NCBI GenBank assembly: GCA_023525975.1 | Contig: CM042024.1 | Coordinates: 96,289,880-96,353,879 of the forward strand | Reading direction: 5' to 3' | From: Smallanthus sonchifolius | Lineage: Eukaryota; Streptophyta; Magnoliopsida; Asterales; Asteraceae | DNA: 64,000 nucleotides | In this document: in pieces, positions 1 through 10,409 of the stretch | Layout of the letters: each line of letters begins with the position of its first letter | How positions within the stretch are numbered: position 1 is the first letter of the stretch | The notes under the pieces: generated by a model | Database searches by the model: none | The model's input: the letters and a program-made list of their open reading frames with translations, nothing else | What the model was told of the DNA's origin: nothing | Made by a program: the position numbers and the translations under genes

Positions 1-3000
1 AACGAATCTCGCAATCGTAGTCATTGAGTAGTTCAACCCAACGTCGTTGCCTCATGTTGAGTTCTTTTTGATTGAAGATGTGTTGGAGGCTTTTGTGGTC
101 GGTAAATACCACACATTTCGTGCCATATAGATAATGTCTCCAAATCTTCAAGGCAAATATGACTACACCTAGCTCCAGATCGTGCGTCGTATAGTTCTTT
201 TCATGGATCTTGAGTTGCCTTGATGCATAAGCGATTACCTTGCCTCGTTGCATGAGAACACAACCAAGGCCTAGGTTAGAGGCATCGCAGTAGACGACTA
301 GATCATCGTTTCCTTCTGGAAGAGTCAGAATAGGAGCATCACATAACTTCTGTTTAAGAGTTTGGAAAGCTTCTTCTTGTTTTGGCCCCCATTCATAAGG
401 TTTACCTTTATGTGTCAAGGCGGTGAGGGGAACAGCAATCTTGGAGAAATTAGAAATGAACCTTCGGTAATAACCCGCTAAACCAAGAAACGAACGAACC
501 TCGGTAGGGGTTTGAGGAGCACTCCAATTCTTGATAGCTTCGATCTTGGCAGGGTCGACATGTATTCCCTTTTTATTGACAACATGACCCAAAAATTGAA
601 CCTCCTTTAGCCAAAATTCACATTTGGAGAACTTGGCGTATAATTGTTCGGTTCTCAGGAGATCCAAAACCAGTCTAAGGTGCTGTTCATGTTCTTCCTC
701 AGTCTTGGAATAGATCAAGATGTCATCGATGAAAACGATCACGAATTTGTCAAGGTATGGTTTGCACATGCGGTTCATGAGGTCCATAAAGACAGCAGGT
801 GCATTGGTCAACCCAAAAGGCATAACCGTGAACTCGTAATGACCATATCTTGTTCGGAAGGCGGTCTTTGGAATATCTTCTTCTCGGACACGCAGTTGGT
901 GATAACCAGATCGAAGATCAATCTTCGAGAAACAAGTAGAACCTTGGAGTTGATCGAAGAGGTCGTCAATCCTAGGTAACGGGTAGCGGTTTTTGATTGT
1001 AAGCTTGTTGAGCTCTCGATAGTCAATACACATGCGGAATGAACCATCCTTCTTTTTAACAAACAAGACTGGTGCACCCCACGGTGAATGACTTGGCCGT
1101 ATGAAACCTTTGTCAGCGAGTTCTTGAAGTTGACTTGCAAGTTCTTGCAATTCGGAAGGTGCAAGCCGGTATGGAGCTTTAGCCACAGGGTTTGCTCCGG
1201 GTATAAGATCGATTTGAAATTTTACTTCCCGAATAGGTGGAAGACCGGGTAAGTCATCGGGAAAGACTTCGGGAAACTCCCGAATGATGAGAATATCTTC
1301 TATTCTTCTCTCCTTGTCTTCTTTTTGAATCACATGAGCTAGGAAAACCATGCACTTCTTTCGAATGTATTTCTGGGCAGTTATGCATGACATTAGTTTG
1401 AGTCCTTTGCAAGGTTTCTGGCCAAATACTTTCAATATGTCTCCCGGTGGAAGAGGTACTCGGATGTACTTTTCAAAGCACATGACCTCGACATGGTTTT
1501 TAGATAACCAATCCATGCCGGTGATGACGTCAAAGCTTTCCAATGGCATTGGTATAAGGTTGACTGGAAACGTGTGACCATTGAGTTCTAGTGAGAAGTC
1601 ATGAATGATGGAGTCAATAGTGATGGAGTTTCCATCCGCTACTTCAACGGTGAAGGTTTTCTCGAGTTTGGATCGTGTTTTTGCAAGTAAAGGTTCAAAG
1701 TTAAGTGACACAAAACTCTTATCGGCTCCGGTATCAAATAGTATAGATGCAAATTGTTTATTTACAAGAAACGTACCGTTGACCACATGATCGTTGGCTT
1801 GAGCTTCATTGGCGTTGATGTTGAAAGCACGCCCACGAGCTCCGCCCTGATTATTGTTCACAAGTTTTGGACATTGGTTCCGGAAGTGGTTCGGGTTGCC
1901 ACATTCATAGCAAGCCCGTCCATTTGCATTGATTGGAACCACTTGATTAGCTCCGGGTTGATTAACCGGGTTGGCTTGAGTAGTAAGTGCCTTTTGTCGG
2001 CAGATATTGGCCGTATGGCCAAGTTTCCCACAATGATTGCAAATGCGACATGGGACAGTTTGTGGGTGATGATAGTTGCAGTTGTTGCACAGTGGGTAGG
2101 TACCTCCATAAGCTTTCTTGGCTGGATTTTGGGCCAAGGGTGCAACTTGATTAATTAGGGCGGCTGGAGTGACTATTGCAAAATTCTTCGCCTTTCTCTT
2201 CCTGGTGTTTCGATACTGTTCGTTTTGAACTTCTTTGACATGAGTAGGAGGAGTTGTGGTGTCAGAAACTTTCTTGGCCCCCTTTTTGGTAAGAGTACCT
2301 GCTTTAACGTGATTATCGGTCAGTGTGGCAGCTAGACGAATAGCATCTTCTAGGTTTGCAGGATTTCTTCCCAGAACAGTGTCCTGGATTTGTCTCGGTA
2401 GACCACCGATATATTTTTCAATACACCTAGACAAAGGTGTAACCATGTGCGGTACCAGCATGCTGAGTTCGTGGAAACGGTTAGTGTACGCCAAGCTTTC
2501 ACCGCTATCTTGGGTAAGATCCCAAAATTCCGCTTCCAGTTTCTTCATCTCATTTCGAGGACAGAATTCCTCGGTCATGATCCTTTTCAGCTCATCCCAT
2601 GGCAGAGCCATTACTACTTCTACTCCCCTTGTTCTCTTTTCCCCATTCCACCAGGTTAGTGCCCGTTTTTGGAAGACACTAGTGGCATGGCGGACACGCA
2701 GATTGTCCGGACAGTCACTATTGAGGAAGGTGCCCTCAATACTTTCGAACCATTGAAGGAGTCCCGTGGCTCCTTCGGTACCATAAAACTTCAGGGGATT
2801 GCAAGAGTTGAAATGCTTGAAGGTACATTGTGGCGGGTTGGCACCACCGCCACCACCAGTATTAGCACTACCACTGGCGTTCCCATTGTTGTTGTTATTG
2901 GCTTGAGTTAGTTGAGTTACCAGCTGAGTGAGGAGAGCAGCAAGGTCGGTATTATTGTTGTTGTTGGCATTGCTGGTATTGGTGTTGGTGCTATCGTTGG

Positions 3001-3043
3001 CGTTGTCGGTGTTGTTGCGGTTGATGTTACGACGAGGAGGCAT
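1..3043 (-). CDS. Ty3/gypsy gag-pol polyprotein (partial, runs off window start)
   Basis: Retrotransposon polyprotein, read from the ATG at 3043 down to base 1 with no stop seen. The markers all share one frame (first codon base congruent to 1 mod 3). In order: an Asn/Gly-rich N-terminus; a gag domain with a TWWNGEK-like motif; two CCHC zinc knuckles (CNHCGKLGHTANIC, then CYECGNPNHFRNQC at about 1912-1860); an aspartic protease motif FDTGADKSF at about 1738 (residue about 435); reverse transcriptase with FIDD at 733 (residue about 770); and RNase H ending near DYDCEIR at base 1. Integrase would lie outside the window. One uninterrupted frame of about 1014 codons suggests a young copy. Upstream come a tRNA-iMet-type PBS and an LTR, as expected. 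It may be a functional element, but the missing 3' end leaves this open. Confidence 0.93.
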   Translation of the reverse strand, partial: MPPRRNINRNNTDNANDSTNTNTSNANNNNNTDLAALLTQLVTQLTQANNNNNGNASGSANTGGGGGANPPQCTFKHFNSCNPLKFYGTEGATGLLQWFESIEGTFLNSDCPDNLRVRHATSVFQKRALTWWNGEKRTRGVEVVMALPWDELKRIMTEEFCPRNEMKKLEAEFWDLTQDSGESLAYTNRFHELSMLVPHMVTPLSRCIEKYIGGLPRQIQDTVLGRNPANLEDAIRLAATLTDNHVKAGTLTKKGAKKVSDTTTPPTHVKEVQNEQYRNTRKRKAKNFAIVTPAALINQVAPLAQNPAKKAYGGTYPLCNNCNYHHPQTVPCRICNHCGKLGHTANICRQKALTTQANPVNQPGANQVVPINANGRACYECGNPNHFRNQCPKLVNNNQGGARGRAFNINANEAQANDHVVNGTFLVNKQFASILFDTGADKSFVSLNFEPLLAKTRSKLEKTFTVEVADGNSITIDSIIHDFSLELNGHTFPVNLIPMPLESFDVITGMDWLSKNHVEVMCFEKYIRVPLPPGDILKVFGQKPCKGLKLMSCITAQKYIRKKCMVFLAHVIQKEDKERRIEDILIIREFPEVFPDDLPGLPPIREVKFQIDLIPGANPVAKAPYRLAPSELQELASQLQELADKGFIRPSHSPWGAPVLFVKKKDGSFRMCIDYRELNKLTIKNRYPLPRIDDLFDQLQGSTCFSKIDLRSGYHQLRVREEDIPKTAFRTRYGHYEFTVMPFGLTNAPAVFMDLMNRMCKPYLDKFVIVFIDDILIYSKTEEEHEQHLRLVLDLLRTEQLYAKFSKCEFWLKEVQFLGHVVNKKGIHVDPAKIEAIKNWSAPQTPTEVRSFLGLAGYYRRFISNFSKIAVPLTALTHKGKPYEWGPKQEEAFQTLKQKLCDAPILTLPEGNDDLVVYCDASNLGLGCVLMQRGKVIAYASRQLKIHEKNYTTHDLELGVVIFALKIWRHYLYGTKCVVFTDHKSLQHIFNQKELNMRQRRWVELLNDYDCEIR

Positions 3044-3722
3044 TCTATAAAAAGAGAATGATACAAAAGTGTTGTGAGAATTTATAAAAATCCGTTGAAA
3101 TTTAGGATAGGAGGAAAAATAACACATTTATTTCATGGTTTGGATTGTTTTCAAGTAATCACATTTCTACTTGAACACAATGACATATTAAGGTTAATTA
3201 GACTTATATAATTTTCAAGGAGACGTGCTTTAGCCTATAGGTAAACACTCATCTCGGGAATTCCCAGGAAAGCATACGGATCCCTCGGTTGATTGGGATT
3301 TATATGAAATGCTTTCCTAGACAGAAAACCCAGAATACAGGTGTCACCCTTCCAGATTGCACATGTCCTTTAATAATTAACAGAGTCTAAAACCTTAACG
3401 GGTATATAAATTTTTTTTTGATAGACTAATGTCTACGAGTATGAGTTTTTCCACAAGTTATGGCGATGATGACATAGAAGCAGTTAAGGAGGATATGCGG
3501 CTTAGGATACGGGTATGGATACGATTTATTTAATTTATTATTTACGCATGCTTATTAAGTCATGTAGTCTAAACAATTTAAGTATAAAATAACTAACACA
3601 TAAAGCATGTGACATATAGCAATTAGCACGTATCACAAAAAACATGTAACATGGCATTGTTGGGTGTCCTAAAGTTATAGTCTAGGTCAATGGTGTCTAA
3701 TAACCTAATTCCCTATAACCAA
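3044..3722 (-). other. gypsy 5' leader between PBS and gag
   Basis: AT-rich non-coding stretch between the primer binding site and the gag ATG. I see no conserved ORF. It is the untranslated leader of the element, where packaging signals would be expected; none can be named from sequence. Confidence 0.6.
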
Positions 3723-3735
3723 GGCTCTGATACCA
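3723..3735 (-). promoter_or_regulatory. Primer binding site (tRNA-iMet type)
   Basis: Minus strand reads TGGTATCAGAGCC three bases from the LTR end, the usual match to the 3' end of plant initiator tRNA-Met. It fixes the orientation and the LTR edge. Confidence 0.9.
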
Positions 3736-4918
3736 ATCTGTCACACCCCGACCGACGGCGGAAAACGTCGGGGCGTGAAGCTGTGCAGACTGTTCATAGC
3801 TCATGGTTGCTAAAGTTTGCATAATTTAAACATTCATTTTCATTACACGTAGCAAGTTCATACCATACAAGAACCAAATGTCGCGATTACAAAATATAAA
3901 TAGTTTAGATTAATTGCTAGGTCCAAATCCTATATGTAGCAGCTTGTAATACTTCAAACATTGTCACCTGAAACATGGTTAAAAACAAAGTCAACTAAAA
4001 AGTTGGTGAGAATACATAGGTTTTCGTGTCATGTAATAGAATATAGTGTTGTGTGTATACAATTCATACAAACATGGCAATTAAGGCATTTATGGAGAGA
4101 TACCATCGTGTGACCTGGTAGTACAATCAAACCTTTGTAACTAGCATGCAAAACAAACGCGTGTTGGCAGTAACAGTCACCCTACCTGGGTGGGTTTGTC
4201 AGACTCAATAGATCTATCACTGTTTACTATAGGCTATAAAATAGTTAATGATTGCACGTGAATAGCAAACTGCGTGTTGGTCTACACACCTAGTACTCAA
4301 GCACAAAGCTCAAAATTGTAACACATGATTGTAGGGTGGAATTGTATATTGTGTAGTTTGTAAACATAGTAAATAGAACGCATGTTCCACCCCAAAAGTT
4401 TGTAAATAGAGTAAAAGAGGGGCTATGTAACTCACTTGTGTTGGGTAGTGTAGTTTGCACAGATCAACAAAAATACCAAGCGTGTTGTAGGTCGCTACGT
4501 TTGACCTATTGAATGAGGGTATAACGCGTGTCACTGTTTGTGTTATTTTGTGTCCAAAGTGGGTTCGTTGGTGGTTTATGTGTTTAGGGTTGGTTTTGGA
4601 ATAATAAATTAGTAGCGATATATATATATATATATATTTATTTAAATAAAATTTAATTAAACGATATTTGTTTAAATCAATATATATATATATATATATT
4701 TGTATAAATAAAAATGATTATATAAATTCACGATTTCATCGGTTTTGAAACTATCGGGAATTAATCGTTTTAAATTTCTAAATCAGTGATTTGGTATATA
4801 AATGATTCCCGGGTTTTGGGATTTTATAACTTAAATTTTTATAAACAAGTTTTGAAATGTTTAAATAAAAACATATTAAATTAAGTTTGAAAATAATAAA
4901 ATTAAAGTTTCTGGTCAA

Positions 4919-5187
4919 GGAGCACGACCGTGCTCAAGTAGGGCACAACCGCGCTCGATGCCGGGCGTGATCGTGGTGGTCTGAGCGCGCCCGTGGTCGA
5001 GTCAGAAGGTACTTCCTAGGTTCTGGACATAGAGCACGACCGTGCTCATATCTGGCACGACCGCGTCTAGTGTTTGTTTTTTATAAAGACTTGTTTGCTC
5101 GGTAAGCACGACCGGGCCACACCTGGGGAACGATTGTGCTTGGACAGGCACGACCGCGCTCAGGGATGAGCGTGACCGTGTCGGGCC
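4919..5187. repeat. Palindrome array A in LTR (core GAGCACG-AC-CGTGCTC)
   Basis: About eight copies of a 16-bp near-palindrome with 7-bp arms around a 2-bp spacer, in perfect or degraded form (for example 4920-4935 and 5036-5051). They are spaced roughly 20-40 bp apart in otherwise AT-rich DNA, downstream of the putative TATA in element orientation. Confidence 0.75.
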
Positions 5188-5800
5188 TTTTTCAGACACA
5201 ATTCGATTGATTCTTATATTAATAGCTTCTGGATTCTTAGGGCTTTCACTTAGTGGATGATTACGAATGTTTCTATATAGTTTAATTGTATTTATATCTT
5301 GTCTAGAGTGTAATTCGAGTAAAATTTATGTTTCGGCTTTTTGGTTCAAAATCGGATCGATTTGAGTGTTTCTACAACGAATTGACATAGGGCTTTCGTA
5401 GTAGAGGTAGATACAAAGCTGAAGACGTGTTACTTACTTGTTGAAAGTGGGCAATTGAATGCGGTCGGCTACGGGTCGAGCGGCTTCGTTTCTTGGCGAT
5501 CAATCGGACGACAGAGGTGTTGTGAGCGTCGAGTGAGAGTTCTGAGAGATTGAGTGGGTGTATATGAGAGTGTAGGAAGCCTGCAACTGGCTCTATATCG
5601 ACGAATTTGAGAGACTCGGTTGTGGTGTGAATGGGATTAAAAAAATGTGCAAATTGGAGGACAATTTAGGCGTGTTGCAGGTTGAATTCAGTCGAGTAAG
5701 GTCTGTCGCGTGAAAACCGGCTTTTCTCTATTTTAAATTTCGCGAATTCAGATGGTATGGTATGGTATGGTTTGACTTTCTGCAGTCAAGTGGGTTCATC

Positions 5801-5885
5801 AGCGCGACCGTGGCTACTTTAGGCGCGACCGTGCTTAGGTCTTCAGGCGCGACCGTGCCTAGTCTTAGGCGCGACCGTGCTTGCC
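5801..5885. repeat. Palindrome array B in LTR (GCGCGACCGTGCCT type)
   Basis: Four copies of a motif centred on CGACCGTG, every 20-25 bp, about 200 bp upstream (element orientation) of the TATA-like site. The same array recurs at 6766-6850 in the duplicated LTR fragment. Confidence 0.72.
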
Positions 5886-6083
5886 TAGTTTTGTAGTTTT
5901 TGAGTTTTGTCAGTTTTGGTCCTCGGGGCTTGTGAGATAATGGTGTTTTTGTTTAATTTGTTATTGTAATATAATAGTTTGTATATGTAACTGCATCGTA
6001 GTTTGTTTGTACACGAATCGAAACTGAAATGTGTTTGTTTATTGAAATCAAACGATTACATGATGAAAATCAGAAATGTTACA

Positions 6084-6093
6084 GTCTCCCCTT
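6084..6093 (-). promoter_or_regulatory. Polypurine tract
   Basis: Minus strand AAGGGGAGAC directly precedes the LTR start TGTAACA. This is the plus-strand priming site of a gypsy element. Confidence 0.8.
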
Positions 6094-6117
6094 GTTGAGG
6101 GGATTTCGTCCCGAAAT

Positions 6118-6306
6118 TCAACTAGTTGAGGCTGCAGAATTGGTGAATAGGTGAGGATACTTGAGTTTCATTTGATCTTCACGTTCCCAAGTAAACTCAG
6201 GACCACGTTTAGAATCCCAACGGACTTTGACTATAGGAATACGGCTGCGCTTGAGTTGCTTGATCTCATGGTCCATGATTTCCACCGGTTTCTCGACGAA
6301 ATGCAT
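6118..6306 (-). pseudogene. Gypsy pol C-terminus (chromodomain end), truncated
   Basis: 62 codons on the minus strand matching the end of Ty3/gypsy integrase/chromodomain proteins. Recognisable pieces are FVEKPVEIMD, RSRIPIVKVRW and GPEFTWEREDQMK, ending NSAASTS then stop. PPT and LTR follow. Upstream (higher coordinates) it is joined straight to LTR sequence at about 6307. All of gag, protease, RT and most of integrase is therefore missing from this copy. The junction shares a short T-rich stretch (TTTTGGTTC), which suggests microhomology-driven deletion. Confidence 0.88.
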
Positions 6307-6307
6307 C

Positions 6308-7048
6308 GTTTTGGTTCAAAATCGGATCGATTTGAGTGTTTCTACAACGAATTGACATAGGGATTTCGTAGTAGAGGTAGATACAAAGCTGAAGACGTGT
6401 TACTTACTTGTTGAAAGTGGGCAATTGAATGCGGTCGGCTACGGGTCGAGCGGCTTCGTTTCTTGGCGATCAATCGGACGACAGAGGTGTTGTGAGCGTC
6501 GAGTGAGAGTTCTGAGAGATTGAGTGGGTGTATATGAGAGTGTAGGAAGCCTGCAACTGGCTCTATATCGACGAATTTGAGAGACTCGGTTGTGGTGTGA
6601 ATGGGATTAAAAAAATGTGCAAATTGGAGGACAATTTAGGCGTGTTGCAGGTTGAATTCAGTCGAGTAAGGTCTGTCGCGTGAAAACCGGCTTTTCTCTA
6701 TTTTAAATTTCGTGAATTCAGATGGTATGGTATGGTTTGACTTTCTGCAGTCAAGTGGGTTCATCAGCGCGACCGTGGCTACTTTAGGCGCGACCGTGCT
6801 TAGGTCTTCAGGCGCGACCGTGCCTAGTCTTAGGCGCGACCGTGCTTGCCTAGTTTTGTAGTTTTTGAGTTTTGTCAGTTTTGGTCCTCGGGGCTTGTGA
6901 GATAATGGTGTTTTTGTTTAATTTGTTATTGTAATAGAATAGTTTGTATATGTAACTGCATCGTAGTTTGTTTGTACACGAATCGAAACTGAAATGTGTT
7001 TGTTTATTGAAATCAAACGATTACATGATGAAAATCAGAAATGTTACA
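6308..7048 (-). repeat. 5' part of a second copy of the same gypsy LTR
   Basis: Near-identical to 5339-6083 (about five differences by eye, including one fewer TATGG unit near 6725). It starts TGTAACATTTCTG at 7048 on the minus strand and is cut at 6308, where it meets the pol remnant. The high identity implies a recent event. No TSD can be tested because the other end of the element lies outside the window. Confidence 0.88.
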
Positions 7049-7330
7049 ATAGGTATGGACTGTATTGTACCAAGTCCGACAATTATGGTTGAAAATTATA
7101 GTGGCAGTTTCCAAGCGATGAAATACAAAGTCGGCCGTCAAAACACCAGATCACGCCAATCCCTTGTGTCAACGATCCAATTGTCCTGTCTGACGGGTTC
7201 AATAGGTATGAACTGTATCATACCAAGTGTGATGGTTATGGTAGATCATATAGTGGCGGCTCCCAAGCGACGAAATGCAAAGTGTGTCATCAAAACACCA
7301 TATTATATGTATCACTCACGATCATAACAC
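7049..7330 (+). repeat. Two-copy cassette of about 150 bp, possible zinc-finger exon remnant
   Basis: Two diverged direct copies, starting near 7049 and 7200, both with a GGTATG(G/A)ACTGTAT start and a CAAAACACCA end. The second reads open as YELYHTKCDGYGRSYSGGS then QATKCKVCHQNT. That spacing of C and CxxC recalls LSD1-like zinc ribbons of metacaspase N-termini. The first copy has stops. I do not recognise it with certainty; it could be captured exons or a plain repeat. Confidence 0.35.
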
Positions 7331-8191
7331 GTGCATGTAAGGTGCTTCCCCTCTAGATTTTACCATCTCTTCTAATTATTATGGAATTAATAATTAAGGA
7401 ACTTACCACTTATAAACCAAATTCAAAGTTATGTCTTGTTAGTTGTTCCTGTAATAAGGATTTACCAGAAAGTCTCTTCATCTCTTTTGCTTAAGTCTCG
7501 ACCTAAAATTGAACTTTTATTTTGTTATTTTGAAAGTATTACCTACGCTTATAACGTCAAATGAGTCAACTCAACTTTTAAATTGATGTAATTTATACAA
7601 AGTTGAACATAAAATGATTATTTTGTAGCCTTTGATTCAACTTTAAATTTAAATATCGTATAAGAAAAGAATACAATATTCACAAGTAATTTTATAAGTA
7701 AAAATTAGAACTTTAATGAACATTCAAAATTAAACCGGCAGCCACATCCACTCACCACCTCTAGACCCTTCCATGTGAGTACCAAGGCTATGTGTTTTAC
7801 CCTCACTATAGGTGCGGTGAGGGTAATGTGGTATTGCGGTAAACCAAAGCAACACTCCCTCATTGCCTAGATCACACTTTTCATGCAAGTGCAATGTATT
7901 ATTGTCACACTCCATAAGTTAGTCCCTGCATCCCTCTATCTCTCTCTATTTTTGATATATTAAAAATTAAAAAAATTGGATGAAAAGTGAAACATTGGTA
8001 AAACATAGGGTGAAAGATGTAGTGAAAGATGGTGATATGACGTTGAGGTGGCAATATATGTTGCAAAGTGAAGCGCGGATATAACACATCGTCTAATGGT
8101 GGCACTCCTCCTACGTCATGTGCACCACATCCTTTTTACTACCGAGACAAACTAGTTAAGACTTAAGAGTATTTTTTTTTTATCATTATAC
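7331..8191. other. Intergenic, no gene seen
   Basis: AT-rich DNA with short spurious ORFs. The stretch 7735-8130 has MITE-like wording (GGTGAGGG and GTGGTGCAC-like ends), but I could not pair terminal repeats. Confidence 0.5.
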
Positions 8192-8861
8192 TTACTCTTA
8201 ATTTGAAGTGTCGGTGGCTTTTGCCACAGAGAAATTCTCCCCCCCAACTTTGGTCAAATGGCAAAGCTCACCTCTTATCCCTTCAAGTTTTTCAAGTTTT
8301 GAGTTTACCTCCTTAGTATATATAATCTGATTTTTCCTCAATAACTTTCGCGTTTGTTTGTTTATTTTTTTTGTTGACGTGCCTGTGTAAATTTTGTTAA
8401 AAACGAAGTTGTATTCAAAATATAGTATTACTTTTAATTTGATGTGTTGGTGGCTGACAAATTCCCACCCCCCCACCAACTTTAGTCAAATGGTAAAACT
8501 CACCCCTTCATTTTGTAAAGTTTAACTTTGACCCCTTGAAGTTTTTCAAGTTTCGAGTTTACCAACTTAGTATATATAATATGATTTTTTCTCAATAACT
8601 TTCGCGTTTGTTTGTTTATTTTTTTGTTGACGTGCCGGTGTAAATTTTTTAAAAAACGGAGTTGTATTCAAAATAAAGTATTACTCTTAATTTGAAGTGT
8701 TGGTGACTTTTACTAATAACAAATTCTCCTCTCAACTTTGGTCAAATGGTAAAACTCACCCCTCCATTTTATAATATTTAATTTTGACCCCTTCAAGTTT
8801 TTCAAGTTTCGAGTTTACCTCCTTAGTATATATAATATGATTTTTTTCTCAATAACTTCTG
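8192..8861. repeat. Tandem repeat, about 240-250 bp unit, 2.7 copies
   Basis: Units start at about 8192, 8428 and 8681, each opening TTACT(C/T)TTAATTTGA. They share the blocks CAACTTTGGTCAAATGG, TTTTTCAAGTTTCGAGTTTAC and TTAGTATATATAATATGATT. Copies differ by 10-15 per cent by eye. The third is cut at CTCAATAACTT. Spurious ORFs here come from the repeat. Confidence 0.85.
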
Positions 8862-9410
8862 GTTCTGATTCCGGCCACCCAACTCGGCCTCTCTCTATTC
8901 TGATTTTGGTAAAGTTGCATGTCTCCCTCACTTCCTCTTTATCATCAATACATGGTAGAATTGGGCGTCCTAGGTCGACAGAGTTAGTCACGGGGGATAA
9001 AGGGGATTTAAATTTTTTTTTTGAAAAGACCAAATTGTCTCTGAGTTAACGTTAAAAAGTTAACAAAGTTAGTCAGGTGGATGAAAATGACTAGATTTTG
9101 AAAAGTCAATGACGGCAAAGCTAAAATAAAAGTTTTTGGATAGAAGTGACTAAAATAGACAAACCACACAGACGAAAATCACTCTTTACTCTAAAACTTA
9201 ATTTCAAAATATAGATTAAAAAAATGGGTCTAATTGACATATTTTGAAAGCATAGGGACTTGTTAGGAAAATTGTTCCAAGTCGAACCGCAACATCATTA
9301 CTTCTCAACAATCACGTTCACGCCTTCCAATTGCCTATAAACCAACAAAAGATCCCCACGCGTCTCCGTCTCCGTCTCCGTCTCCGTCTCTGTAACCCTA
9401 TCCTATTTTT
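8862..9410. other. Upstream region of TOC90 with CGTCTC microsatellite
   Basis: Non-coding. A (CGTCTC)n run at about 9361-9393 is followed by a pyrimidine-rich leader, typical of a plant 5' UTR or promoter. I see no other gene. Confidence 0.55.
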
Positions 9411-9419
9411 AGGGTGTAA

Positions 9420-9671
9420 ATTGTTTATGAACTCGATTCTACTCTCATCCTTAGATCAAGAATCACACAATTATTCGTCTGTTCGTGTTGTATCTCCTTT
9501 GTAATTTCAATTCTCAACTCTTACTCCCGGTTTCTAGGGTTTTTACCCTCTTGGTTCGCTTAATTTCAGTGGAATTAGGGTTGACGATGAAAGGAGGTAA
9601 TCGGTACCGGTGATTTCGTGTTATCCAAGCTAATTGAGAAGCTGTTGTGGAAGAATTGAGTTACAAGTCAG
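9420..9671 (+). other. Probable TOC90 5' UTR exon
   Basis: Pyrimidine-rich leader ending in CAG|GTATCG at 9671/9672, a good donor. It pairs with an acceptor at 10403-10404 (TGATGTCAG), just before the start codon. A short uORF (ATG at 9587, eight codons, stop ending 9613) lies in it. Transcript ends are inferred. Confidence 0.5.
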
Positions 9672-10409
9672 GTATCGGTTGAATCAATCCACTAATTTGT
9701 TGTTTATATATTGCAGTTAATTCAATGTGTTTTAGCGTTTTGATTAGATGTGAATATGTGATTTAGTTCGTGTTAAGTTTGTTCTTGATGAAAAGATGCA
9801 TAGAAACTTTATGACTAATGGTAGGGTTTAGAAAATGTTTGTAATAAATTGGTAATGGGAGTTTGAATTCAGGTATAGTAATTTAACAAATGCATTGGTT
9901 GTTGGAAGTATCCGTGTTTTTAGGAGATAAGCATTATGTAAGTAGCTTAGGCGTGTCGTTTCGTGGAAGATTGGGTGAATATGAAACGATTCGGGGGACA
10001 TCTAGTTATTGCATTAGTTATAAGCAAGAAAAGTGAAAGCAGCTTCTCATTTTAATGTTTAAGAAAAGATGCAAACTTTATGGTTATAAGTGCGCATGTT
10101 ACGGATAACAAATGTACCTTTTGAGCCCATTTGATTGGTTAGAGGGATGTTACCAGTGTACCACTAATGTTATTACTAGACATAATTAGTTAATTTTTGC
10201 ATTTACTCGTGATTTAAATGGTGGATGATAAACATACAAGAACTATTGTTAAGTCAACTTTGGAAGCTCTTTCTGCTTTATAATGCAATCTTTGTAAGCG
10301 AAATGTGAAGGGAACTTAAAAAAAACCTAAAATACATGATTGATCTGTTTTGATGATGTTTACAAGAATTAAGGATGTTGATAGTTGTTTTCTTGTGATG
10401 TCAGGAATC

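Larger units (their letters stand above)
3739..6083 (-). repeat. Gypsy LTR, 2345 bp, shared by two tandem elements
   Basis: Minus strand starts TGTAACATTTCTG at 6083 and ends GGGGTGTGACA at 3739 (TG...CA). It has a polypurine tract on its upstream side (6084-6093) and a PBS on its downstream side (3723-3735). It therefore looks like the 3' LTR of one copy and the 5' LTR of the next. A TATA-like GATATAGAG near 5590 (minus) is followed by a C/A-rich leader. Two palindrome arrays lie inside it. The (TA)n runs at 4621-4640 and 4681-4700 are simple repeats. Confidence 0.88.

Noticed and set aside
644..2911. Plus-strand ORFs across the gag-pol region
   Set aside because: Antisense shadows of the intact minus-strand polyprotein.
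4919..5187. CRISPR-like array of palindromic repeats
   Set aside because: Eukaryotic LTR context, variable spacing, no constant spacers and no cas genes; the same design recurs in other LTRs.
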